DNA of 64,000 bases from Flavobacteriaceae bacterium PS02337 (GTDB lineage Bacteria; Bacteroidota; Bacteroidia; Flavobacteriales; Flavobacteriaceae), in contig JASCOE010000016.1 in NCBI GenBank assembly GCA_029959285.1, positions 1-64,000 of the forward strand, read 5' to 3'. Positions within the stretch are counted from its first letter, which is position 1. The number at the start of each line of letters is the position of its first letter. The notes under the pieces were generated by a model, which worked only from the letters and a program-made list of their open reading frames with translations, ran no database searches and was not told the origin of the DNA. This document shows, in pieces, positions 9,541-17,124 of this stretch. The position numbers and the translations under genes are program-made.

Positions 9541-10560
9541 TTAATTTTTAGGTTTTGAAGATTCCTTAATGTGCATCTCAGCATCCAGTACAATAGTTTG
9601 CAATGGCAGTAAAGGATTCGTGATTTTTTCGTGCAAGAGTTTTACAGCGGCGATTCCAATTTCAGACAGCGGCTGACTCACATAAGATAATGGTACACTA
9701 AAGAGTTCATAAGCTTCTGTTTCATCAAATGCCACTACGGCAAGATCAGTTGGAATAGCAATTTCCAATTTCATAAGTTTTTTTAAACCCGATACGGCGA
9801 GCTTATTACTGGTAAAAAAAACGGCATCAGGTTTTGGTTCTGATTGAAACAAGCGGTCAAAACCATCATTAATATCCGTATCAATTTTGTCTTTATCGAT
9901 ATTTAGAATATTACTATCGCTATATGTTAAATTGTATTTTTTTAGAGCGTCTTTAAACCCCTTTGTTCTTTTTAGCAAATGATCCAAAGTTGTTTCATAA
10001 GCAACAAGAAGTATATTTTTACGATTTTCTTCAATAAGGTGCTGGGTAGCATTATAGCTGATCTCGTAATTGTTAATTTGAATATTATTAGCCTTTATTT
10101 TTGAAAGATAACGGTCTATAAAAACAAAAGGAATATTATGTTTTTGTAATTTTTGAAGACAAATCTCCGAGTTTTCTACAGGCGCAATAATTAATCCTTC
10201 AGCCTGACGATGGTAAAACATATTGACAAGGCTTTCAAATTTTTCTTTATTTTCATCAGAACTTCCAATAATGAGGGTGTAGCCTCTTTTAGTTGCTTCG
10301 TTCTCTATTATTCGGGCAATTTGGGAGAAATATGGATTTGCAATATCTGCAACAATTAATCCAATGATGTTTGTACGTTGTGTTTTTAGGTTTTTGGCTG
10401 CAGTATTTGCGCGGTAATTTAACTCTTCAGCGGCTTTAATTACCTTTTCTGCAGTTTCCTTTCCAATTCGGCTATTTACCTTATTATTAAGCACATAAGA
10501 AACCGAAGCGATAGATACCCCTGCTTTTAATGCTACATCTTTTATGGAAATTTTCTTCAC
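9541..10560 (-). CDS. LacI/GalR-family transcriptional repressor
   Basis: The product has 339 residues. The N-terminal helix-turn-helix 'ISIKDVALKAGVSIASVSYV' (4-23) is followed by the hinge-helix region 'AAKNLKTQRTNIIGLIVADI' and a periplasmic-binding-protein-like sensor domain with 'NPYFSQIARIIENEA', 'RQAEGLIIAPVE' and 'VVAFDETEAYELFSVPLSYV'. The start codon is GTG; no closer ATG fits the family N-terminus. It is the first gene of the ketohexose operon. A complete promoter with an operator in its spacer (10580-10610) lies just upstream, so it probably represses itself and the whole operon until sugar binds. The effector is not known; fructose, a phosphorylated derivative or allulose are candidates. 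Confidence 0.88.
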   Translation of the reverse strand: MKKISIKDVALKAGVSIASVSYVLNNKVNSRIGKETAEKVIKAAEELNYRANTAAKNLKTQRTNIIGLIVADIANPYFSQIARIIENEATKRGYTLIIGSSDENKEKFESLVNMFYHRQAEGLIIAPVENSEICLQKLQKHNIPFVFIDRYLSKIKANNIQINNYEISYNATQHLIEENRKNILLVAYETTLDHLLKRTKGFKDALKKYNLTYSDSNILNIDKDKIDTDINDGFDRLFQSEPKPDAVFFTSNKLAVSGLKKLMKLEIAIPTDLAVVAFDETEAYELFSVPLSYVSQPLSEIGIAAVKLLHEKITNPLLPLQTIVLDAEMHIKESSKPKN

Positions 10561-10579
10561 TATAACGTTTTCTTGCAGG

Positions 10580-10610
10580 CAAATATAAAAAAGTTAAACG
10601 TTTAAGCAAA
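10580..10610 (-). promoter_or_regulatory. Promoter of the LacI-led ketohexose operon
   Basis: On the minus strand a TTTG -33 element (10607-10610) and a TATATTTG -7 element (10580-10587) are separated by 19 bases, a full match to the Bacteroidota consensus. The start codon lies about 19 bases further downstream. The operator TTAAACGTTTAA occupies the spacer. Confidence 0.7.
10594..10605. promoter_or_regulatory. LacI-family operator in the promoter spacer
   Basis: A second exact TTAAACGTTTAA palindrome lies between the -33 and -7 elements of the LacI promoter. Binding here would block RNA polymerase directly. Identity with the site at 9502-9513 supports one repressor acting on both. Confidence 0.78.
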
Positions 10611-10749
10611 CTTTAATAAAAAAAAATATTCTTTATTTAAAAATGAAAGTCTATTCCTGAATTAAAAAACATTTTCAATTTTAATTATAATGATTTTACC
10701 AATTATGTATTCGAACCAAACACAGCATTAAAAGGAACCATTGCGTTAT

Positions 10750-10784
10750 AAAACAAAAATCTGCTTAAAGCAGATTTTTGTTTT
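10750..10784. terminator. Intrinsic terminator hairpin at the end of the sucrose operon
   Basis: A 15-bp stem of AAAACAAAAATCTGC and its complement is closed by a TTAAA loop. The right arm touches the stop codon of the minus-strand kinase, and both flanks are A/T runs, so it can act on the minus-strand transcript. Confidence 0.65.
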
Positions 10785-11712
10785 ATTCTAATTCTTTATT
10801 TATATCTACGTTATCTGGTAACTGTCCTATATTTTGTAATTTGATATTAGCTAATTTTTGAGCAATAGTCAGGCATTCTTCTATATTCTTATTTTGGAGT
10901 TTTGCATATAAAAAACCTGTCCAAAAAGCATCTCCGGCACCCGTTACATCTTTAATTTCTTTTAACATAATTGCCTCTTGCGAAAATACTCCTTCATTAA
11001 CGTCTGATAATTTTACTCCTTCTTTCCCTTTTGTCAAACAGATTGTCGAGGCTCCTAAAGCATGTAAATACTCAAATATAAAGGATTCTGTTTTAATTTC
11101 TCCAAACAATCTAAAACAATCATCTTCACTTACTTTTACTAAAGGATTCGTTGATAAATAATCTTTAAGAACCTGGTGTGCTTCGGTTCTATTGGGCCAT
11201 ATTTTTTCAGAATAATTAATATCAATACTTAATAGTAATCCTAGCGATTTTGCCTTGTGCGCTTTATTCAGAATCGTTGTCCGTGCCGGATCTTTGCTCA
11301 AAGCAAAACAAGTTGTATGAAATATCTTAGATTGCATTAATAACTCATCGGGAAGTTGCTCTTCCAGAATTTCTACATCTGCTTGCCTGTAGGCAACAAA
11401 ATCTGGAGTCTCAATGGATCGCGACACAAAAATAACAGATGTTGGCAATGTTAATGAATTTCTTATTTGGGATGTAATTACCTTCTTTAACCGTAGCTTT
11501 TCGACGATATATTGTCCCAATCCATCACTACCACATGTGGCAACAAGTACAACATTCATTCCTAAACGAGAAGCATTTACCGATACATTTGTAGGGGATC
11601 CGCCTAAAAAACGATGATAGTCTTTTGTATGACTTATTGAGGTATTCATTTCGTGTCCTATGAAATCAATTAATACTTCACCTACACTTATAATATCTAT
11701 TTTTTTTTCCAA
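10783..11712 (-). CDS. Fructokinase-like PfkB-family sugar kinase (sucrose locus)
   Basis: The product has 309 residues. 'GEVLIDFIG' (11-19), 'GGSPTNVSVNASRLG' (37-51) and the C-terminal 'DVTGAGDAFWTGF' (255-267) identify a PfkB kinase close to fructokinases. The frame begins with TTG at 11712, only one base after the stop of the GH100-like gene, with no ATG nearby, so translation is probably coupled. It is the last gene of an operon with a TonB receptor, a sucrose-type transporter and an invertase-like enzyme. Phosphorylation of the fructose released from sucrose is the likely role. 2-Dehydro-3-deoxygluconate kinase or IolC-like activity is a less likely alternative on sequence alone. Confidence 0.8.
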   Translation of the reverse strand: MEKKIDIISVGEVLIDFIGHEMNTSISHTKDYHRFLGGSPTNVSVNASRLGMNVVLVATCGSDGLGQYIVEKLRLKKVITSQIRNSLTLPTSVIFVSRSIETPDFVAYRQADVEILEEQLPDELLMQSKIFHTTCFALSKDPARTTILNKAHKAKSLGLLLSIDINYSEKIWPNRTEAHQVLKDYLSTNPLVKVSEDDCFRLFGEIKTESFIFEYLHALGASTICLTKGKEGVKLSDVNEGVFSQEAIMLKEIKDVTGAGDAFWTGFLYAKLQNKNIEECLTIAQKLANIKLQNIGQLPDNVDINKELE

Positions 11713-11713
11713 T

Positions 11714-12889
11714 TTAAACTAAAAATTTAAAATTATTCATTAAACTTTGATTTAATATTACTGTTGCTGCGGCACTCCATGCACAAAACGGAATACCATT
11801 TGGTAATTTTGTTTTACTATTAAAATTTTCATAAAAACTAAAATCTTCAACAGCATTAATTTCGTTAATCGCATTCAATATCACCAAAGCGTCTTCTTTT
11901 TTTGACTTAGAAAGCAATGCTACTCCGAAAAAACCATTTATCATTGCCCAACTTCCTCCATTATGAAACTCATTGGGATGATTGCGAAATTCATACTTAT
12001 AATTATTTTTAAGTAAATTCCAATCTAAGTCCTTATCTTGAATCGGAGGCCAAAAAGCTGGCAATAACTTCAAGGACATTTCTTTTGTTAATTGAATGCT
12101 ATATTCTAAAATTGATTTTTGAAATTCTTCTGAACCAATATTCAAGTATAATACCAAAGAATTGGCCAATGCATCAAATTGAGTTTTATATCCTGCAGGC
12201 GAAAAGGAGCAAGGCATAAATTTTTCAAAATTCATTTCATCGTATGCTCTTTGATGGTATTTCTCTCCTTCTGAATTTGGTGTAAAATTGATTTCTATTT
12301 GTGTTTTTATTTGTTCCATTTTACTACTTATCTTCTCGTCTTTTGCAAAATAATTATAGCTTTTTAAAGCCCAGATCCTGAGCAATTGATCGTACAAAAC
12401 ATATCCTTCTGTGATATATTCATCTGCCCAGTTTCCCGACAAAGGCACATATAAAAGCCCTTTATTATTAAACTCCCAGGCTTCCAGAAGCTGTAAGGCT
12501 TTTTGAATATGGGTCTCATGTTTTTTCACAAAAGCTTCATCACGATTATAAAACGCATATTGGCAAATCCCTATCAAAAACCAGGTTACAGCATCGACTC
12601 TTCCTGCCAGACCGCCATAACTTACCTCAACATCGGTATCATTAATCATTACATTAGAAGGAATTGTACCGTTCTGGTGCTGATATTTTGCCAGTGTTTC
12701 TAATGTATTTCGAAAAGTGTCTATCAACTCTTTCTTCCCGGAGGATAATGCAGCCAGACCGCAGATAACACCATCGCGGGCCCAAACTCTTTTATAATTA
12801 GATGTATTTTGTATACTTGCTAAAAATCCTTGTGGCGAGGATGCTTTCTGAAGCAGTTGAATCGCTTTGGCATAACATAAATCTTTCAT
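11714..12889 (-). CDS. GH100-like neutral/alkaline invertase ((alpha/alpha)6 glycosidase), cytoplasmic
   Basis: The product has 391 residues without a signal peptide. Motifs typical of GH100 and related six-hairpin glycosidases are seen: 'YKRVWARDG' (32-40, with a probable acidic catalytic residue), 'GRVDAVTWFLIGICQY' (96-111), 'GNWADEY' (152-158) and 'HNGGSWAMINGFF' near residue 315. GH100 enzymes hydrolyse sucrose to glucose and fructose. The gene overlaps the transporter stop by one base and is followed one base later by a fructokinase, which fits intracellular sucrose hydrolysis. An amylo-alpha-1,6-glucosidase-like activity is the main alternative. The family call is moderately sure; the substrate is inferred from context. 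Confidence 0.72.
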   Translation of the reverse strand: MKDLCYAKAIQLLQKASSPQGFLASIQNTSNYKRVWARDGVICGLAALSSGKKELIDTFRNTLETLAKYQHQNGTIPSNVMINDTDVEVSYGGLAGRVDAVTWFLIGICQYAFYNRDEAFVKKHETHIQKALQLLEAWEFNNKGLLYVPLSGNWADEYITEGYVLYDQLLRIWALKSYNYFAKDEKISSKMEQIKTQIEINFTPNSEGEKYHQRAYDEMNFEKFMPCSFSPAGYKTQFDALANSLVLYLNIGSEEFQKSILEYSIQLTKEMSLKLLPAFWPPIQDKDLDWNLLKNNYKYEFRNHPNEFHNGGSWAMINGFFGVALLSKSKKEDALVILNAINEINAVEDFSFYENFNSKTKLPNGIPFCAWSAAATVILNQSLMNNFKFLV

Positions 12890-14271
12890 TATTCTACGAC
12901 TTTATTTTTATTTTTTACCGTTATAAAAAGAGTGAAAATGGCTCCGATAATTAAGAACAATCCCGCTAACCGAATTACATTTATTGGATTTCTGCCTAAT
13001 AAATCATAAACAAAAAACTGCATTGTAACAACTTGTATCGCCATTGGAATAACGATAAACATATTGAAAATCCCCATGTAGATACCTCTTTTTTCTTTAG
13101 GGATTGATCCTGCTAATAGTTGATACGGCATTGCCATCATAGACGCCCAGGAAATTCCCAAGCCAAACGAGTATAAATATATTGTACTAATAGTAATAGT
13201 ATTTCCAAAAGGATTATAGAGATAAAAAAGAACATCAGAATTATTTAAATATGGAATTGATATAAGTCCGATACCTCCTAGAAGCAAGGCTATAAAATGA
13301 ACTCCTTTTGCTCCTATTTTTTGCGCAATTGGAACCAATGCGAAAGCAATTAGAAAACAAACGATATTATAGGTTCCGTTCAAATTTCCAGTAAGAAGCT
13401 GCGCTTTAGAGAAACCTTCTGATGCTTGATTAGGAGCATTAAAAATTGAAATTGATAAAGTTGAAGTAATATACTGCCAATAACAAAACATGGCATACCA
13501 TGTGAAAAATTTAACGGGTATGAGTTGTTTCATTGTTAATGGCATGGTAGTAAAAGCCTCTTTTATATCCATATATATTCTTACAAGAATATATATTTTT
13601 TCTTTTTCTTGCTTCATTGCTAACAATTCTTGCTGGGTAGGAGGATACTCTTCAGTCGTTATAACTGAAAGTAACACTGACCCAATTGCCGCTATAGCTC
13701 CAATAAAAAATGCCCAGTAGGTATAAACCGGAATTCCATTTTCCATTTTATCATTAAAAGCAAAAAAGCCTAATGCTACCAGTATTGCAGGTGTAAAATT
13801 GGCTAAAGTAATTCCTAAGCCTGTAAAAAAACTTTGCATTAAAAAGCCAAATGAATGCTGCTCTTTCTGCAATTTATCAGCCACAAAAGCACGATAAGGC
13901 TCCATAGCAATATTATTGGCAGCATCCAATATCCAAAGCAAACTAGCTGCCATCATTATCGAACTTGAAAACGGCATTATAACCAATGCAATACTAGAGA
14001 TTAGAGCTCCTATAAGAAAAAAAGGTTTTCTTCTGCCAAATCTTGGCGACCAAGTACCATCGCTAATTGCTCCGACAATAGGCTGTAAAATTAATCCTGT
14101 TATAGGGCCTGCAAGCCAAAGCATAGGTAATGAAGCTTCATTAGCTCCTAAATATTTATAGATAGCACTCATATTACTTTGCTGTAATCCGAAACTGAAC
14201 TGGATTCCAAAAAAACCAAAATTCATATTCCAAATTTGCCAAAAATTAAGCCTAGGTTTTTCGAATATCAT
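12889..14271 (-). CDS. SUT/GPH-type sucrose (disaccharide) transporter, major facilitator superfamily
   Basis: The product has about 460 residues with 12 predicted membrane helices. 'PRLNFWQIWNMNFGFFGIQF' near the N-terminus, 'WLAGPITGLILQPIVGAISD' and 'RFGRRKPFFLIGALI' match the sucrose transporter family (the RxGRR loop between helices 2 and 3), as does 'NIAMEPYRAFVADKL'. It should carry sucrose or a similar disaccharide with protons across the inner membrane. The ATG at 14271 is preferred to an in-frame GTG at 14298, because the longer start would lie inside the intercistronic hairpin. It is cotranscribed with the TonB receptor upstream (46-base gap from the receptor stop to the GTG) and overlaps the GH100-like gene by one base. 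Confidence 0.82.
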   Translation of the reverse strand: MIFEKPRLNFWQIWNMNFGFFGIQFSFGLQQSNMSAIYKYLGANEASLPMLWLAGPITGLILQPIVGAISDGTWSPRFGRRKPFFLIGALISSIALVIMPFSSSIMMAASLLWILDAANNIAMEPYRAFVADKLQKEQHSFGFLMQSFFTGLGITLANFTPAILVALGFFAFNDKMENGIPVYTYWAFFIGAIAAIGSVLLSVITTEEYPPTQQELLAMKQEKEKIYILVRIYMDIKEAFTTMPLTMKQLIPVKFFTWYAMFCYWQYITSTLSISIFNAPNQASEGFSKAQLLTGNLNGTYNIVCFLIAFALVPIAQKIGAKGVHFIALLLGGIGLISIPYLNNSDVLFYLYNPFGNTITISTIYLYSFGLGISWASMMAMPYQLLAGSIPKEKRGIYMGIFNMFIVIPMAIQVVTMQFFVYDLLGRNPINVIRLAGLFLIIGAIFTLFITVKNKNKVVE

Positions 14272-14292
14272 AATACCATATTTTTTAATTTT

Positions 14293-14330
14293 AATCACAA
14301 TTCTTGTATTAAATCACAAGAATTGTGATT
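14293..14330. terminator. Intercistronic hairpin between TonB receptor and transporter genes
   Basis: A perfect 14-bp inverted repeat, AATCACAATTCTTG (14293-14306) and its complement (14317-14330), has a 10-base loop. There is no strong U-run after it on the minus strand, so it may be an attenuating or mRNA-stabilising structure that makes the receptor transcript more abundant than the downstream genes, rather than a full terminator. Confidence 0.5.
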
Positions 14331-14344
14331 TAAACTAACATTAA

Positions 14345-16969
14345 CTAAAATCGATAAGATAAAGCCATGGAAATTGACCTTCCCGGCATCGGTCGGGCCC
14401 TTACATAATTTACTGTGTTTGCAGTAATACTTCCTTCTTCAGCTTCTGTAATAGCAAGAGTATCGAACAAGTTATTTCCAGAAACGTTCAAAGACAATCC
14501 ATTTGCAAGCCCAACTTCTACGAAACCATTTACAATAACAAAACCATTCATAACCAACTCATTTGAATCTTGTGCAAAAGCTTTTGTCTGACCAATAAAA
14601 CTTAATCCAAAAGTGTTTTTCTTACCAGAAAAATGATAACTTGGAATGAAATTGTACATCAATTTAGGCTGTCTTCTGGCGTCATTACCTGCATTGTCTC
14701 CCGAAGTAATTTCAGCTTTTGTATAAGTTAATCCACCTCGTAAATCAAAAGCATCACTGATCTTATAAGCCGTTTCTAATTCTAATCCTAATGACTTATA
14801 ATTGTTTTTTATAATACTATTGGTCGTTGCTTCATATCCCCCTTGCTCATCTGTTTTAGAATGAAAAGCTGTTGCATAAATGTATCCTTTTGAGAATTTT
14901 TGTTTATAACCAATCTCGAATTGTGTCAAAAAATCAAGCGCATTTATTTTATTTCCGTCTAAATAATCCAGTCCGGAAAACAAAATACGATCTGCTTTTG
15001 CAGAAGCTCCCCTACTAAGTCTTGCAAAAATAGACTGTCTGCTTGTAAAAAGATAATTGGCGCCAATAGTATAAGAAACGTAATCATAATCATAATGCAC
15101 TGCTGTTTCATTAGCCGTATTTACAGCAAATACATTCTGCTCAGGAAAAGAAATTACATTATCATTGTTTATATCGTAAGTTGTAGATCCCCCCCCTGCA
15201 AACGAGCCGGTTACTTTTCCTTTATCATAACGTAACCCTCCTTCAAAAGAAAGTTCATCAGTTGCATCAATAGAAACATTAAAATAAGGCGCTGAAACAT
15301 TGTATTGTGTATCATAATTTCTAGCTAAATTACCCCAATAAGGTGTTCCGTATGCATACAATCCGTTTTCTGATAATAAATTTCCAGTCGCGTTAGTAAC
15401 ATTAATCAAACGTGGATTATTGTCTGAAACTTCTTGTAGATAGGAATTCCATAACCAAGACATCGAAATATTTTGAATTGATTTAAAATAACCTGCTGTA
15501 ATTCCAATTTTATCAAACTTTTTGGTTAATCTCAAATCATTCATGAAATTATTAAGATCATTCAACTGGGTATCAAACATATGAATTCTCGCTACTAACC
15601 CGTTTGGATTGTTAAATTGTTCTCCCGTTTTTGCAAAAGAAAGTGTTGAACCTGCTCCAAACGAATTGGCTACCGTTGCAGCTGAAGCAATTTCTGCTGG
15701 AAAAGGAGCTATAAAACCACCATTATTAGAAGAAAAACGGCCATTTTCTGTAATTTTCCAACCTGCATTCAAATCAAACGATGCATTTACTCCAATTGCT
15801 TTTGAAACAGGATGCATTCCATCTGACACTTTAGCTCTTCTTAATTCGCCATCTGGACCAAGACCTACATTATGATTTAAATAGATTGATTGCAAAGCAC
15901 CATTTGTTGCATTGTAACCTGGTACATTTTCCCAATTTGGATTAGAATTTGTCCCCGAAACCTGAACAGGCATTGGCATATAAGCAACAGCACGATCATT
16001 TAAAAATTTCGCATAAATAGTTACAGAACCTCTTTCAAATTCTTTTGTTATATTAAATTTTACTTGCCCTCCGTTATTAGATGTAAAACCTGTTTTTCTC
16101 ACTCCTTCTCCTGCTCTATAAAAACCACCAACATGAAAATACAGATTATTTCCTATTTTAGTTCCATAATCCAAATCTGTTCTAAAATTATTGTAGTCTA
16201 AGCCAAAACTTGTTGCTATTGCTCCTCCTTCTGTTTTTCCCGTTTTACTAATAAAATTGATAATTCCACCCGGCGAATTGGAAGATAAAGTAGAAGCTGA
16301 TCCACCACGAATTGCTTCTATTCTGGCTACATTTCCATCAAATCTAGTGAAAATATCTGCAGTTGCAAAAGCAATATCTCCAAACAAAAGTACTGGTAAT
16401 CCATCTTCTTGAATTTGTAAATATTTAGATCCACCAGAAGAAATTGGTACACCACGAACCGAAATATTAGAATTTCCTTCGCCTCCTGAAGATTCAGAAC
16501 GAATTCCCGGAATAGTTCTAAAAATTTCCGCAGTTGATCTTGGCGCTGACTGTTCAATTTGTTTTACATCTAATGAAGTAATCGATACACTAGATTTAAT
16601 TTTTGTTTTCGGACTTACAACACCTGTCACAATTACATCGTTCAAAACATTTTCGTCTAAAGTGATCGTAATGTTTTGAATAGTTTCTCCATTAATTTGA
16701 ACAGTAGTCTGCGCTGTTTTATAACCTATAAAAGATGTAAAGATAGTAACAACTCCATTTTGAAGATTGGAAAACTCATATTTTCCATCAAAATCAGTTG
16801 CTGTTGCCTTTGTTGTATTTTGAATCGTAACATTTACTCCTGGAATTGGATTACCATTTGCATCAGAAACAATTCCTGATAACTTAGTATTCTGGGAAAA
16901 AGACAAATTAAAAAGCAGTAAAGCTAAAATCAATCCAAGTCTTTTTAATAATAAAGTGTTTTTTTTCAT
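14345..16969 (-). CDS. TonB-dependent outer-membrane receptor (probable sucrose uptake)
   Basis: The product has 874 residues. A signal peptide ends at 'LSFSQ' (about 25). A carboxypeptidase-regulatory-like domain follows ('LSGIVSDANGNPIPGVNVTI', 'TDFDGKYEFSNL', about 29-110), then the plug domain ('VIVTGVVSP', 'SAPRSTAEIFRTIPGIRSES', 'SSNSPGGIINFISKTG') and a long beta-barrel ending 'GRSISMALSYRF'. It imports a ligand through the outer membrane using TonB energy. No SusD gene accompanies it, and its size is smaller than typical SusC. It heads the sucrose operon, with a promoter at 17013-17045 and two LacI operators just upstream. Sucrose or a sucrose-containing oligosaccharide is inferred from the downstream genes. 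Confidence 0.85.
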   Translation of the reverse strand: MKKNTLLLKRLGLILALLLFNLSFSQNTKLSGIVSDANGNPIPGVNVTIQNTTKATATDFDGKYEFSNLQNGVVTIFTSFIGYKTAQTTVQINGETIQNITITLDENVLNDVIVTGVVSPKTKIKSSVSITSLDVKQIEQSAPRSTAEIFRTIPGIRSESSGGEGNSNISVRGVPISSGGSKYLQIQEDGLPVLLFGDIAFATADIFTRFDGNVARIEAIRGGSASTLSSNSPGGIINFISKTGKTEGGAIATSFGLDYNNFRTDLDYGTKIGNNLYFHVGGFYRAGEGVRKTGFTSNNGGQVKFNITKEFERGSVTIYAKFLNDRAVAYMPMPVQVSGTNSNPNWENVPGYNATNGALQSIYLNHNVGLGPDGELRRAKVSDGMHPVSKAIGVNASFDLNAGWKITENGRFSSNNGGFIAPFPAEIASAATVANSFGAGSTLSFAKTGEQFNNPNGLVARIHMFDTQLNDLNNFMNDLRLTKKFDKIGITAGYFKSIQNISMSWLWNSYLQEVSDNNPRLINVTNATGNLLSENGLYAYGTPYWGNLARNYDTQYNVSAPYFNVSIDATDELSFEGGLRYDKGKVTGSFAGGGSTTYDINNDNVISFPEQNVFAVNTANETAVHYDYDYVSYTIGANYLFTSRQSIFARLSRGASAKADRILFSGLDYLDGNKINALDFLTQFEIGYKQKFSKGYIYATAFHSKTDEQGGYEATTNSIIKNNYKSLGLELETAYKISDAFDLRGGLTYTKAEITSGDNAGNDARRQPKLMYNFIPSYHFSGKKNTFGLSFIGQTKAFAQDSNELVMNGFVIVNGFVEVGLANGLSLNVSGNNLFDTLAITEAEEGSITANTVNYVRARPMPGRSISMALSYRF

Positions 16970-17012
16970 GGTTTAAAATTGTTTGATTAATAAATTTAAC
17001 GTTAATTTATTT

Positions 17013-17045
17013 CAAAATTAATTTTATAACTCTTAAAAAAAACAA
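17013..17045 (-). promoter_or_regulatory. Promoter of the TonB receptor/sucrose operon
   Basis: The minus strand has TTG (17043-17045) and TAATTTTG (17013-17020) separated by 22 bases, matching the Bacteroidota TTG-N(17-23)-TAnnTTTG promoter. The ATG follows at 16969, leaving a leader of about 40 bases. The LacI operators lie just upstream of the -33 element. Confidence 0.6.
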
Positions 17046-17053
17046 TAATCATA

Positions 17054-17069
17054 TCGCAAACGTTTGCGA
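17054..17069. promoter_or_regulatory. LacI-family operator 1 of the sucrose locus
   Basis: TCGCAAACGTTTGCGA is a perfect 16-bp palindrome with central CG, typical of LacI-family sites. It lies in the divergent region between the TonB receptor gene and the LacI gene. It has the same AAACGTTT core as the operators of the neighbouring locus but different flanks (TCGC instead of TT), which should give specificity. Confidence 0.8.
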
Positions 17070-17074
17070 AAATA

Positions 17075-17090
17075 TCGCAAACGTTTACGA
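17075..17090. promoter_or_regulatory. LacI-family operator 2 of the sucrose locus
   Basis: TCGCAAACGTTTACGA differs from operator 1 at one base of the right half. The centres are 21 bp apart, two helical turns, so two dimers could bind on the same DNA face. It lies 34 bases ahead of the LacI start codon. Confidence 0.78.
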
Positions 17091-17124
17091 TTTTAAATTC
17101 AAAAAAAAATCACATATTTGTTAA

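Noticed and set aside
14272-14298. GTG start of the sucrose transporter at 14298
   Set aside because: It is inside the intercistronic hairpin; the ATG at 14271 starts the conserved N-terminus.
14345-16969. SusC of a SusC/SusD pair
   Set aside because: No SusD gene lies on either side and the length (874 residues) is below the usual SusC size; called a TonB-dependent receptor.
17113-17120. Leaderless promoter of the second LacI gene (CATATTTG four bases ahead of ATG)
   Set aside because: The first base of the -7 element mismatches and no TTG lies at the proper distance upstream.
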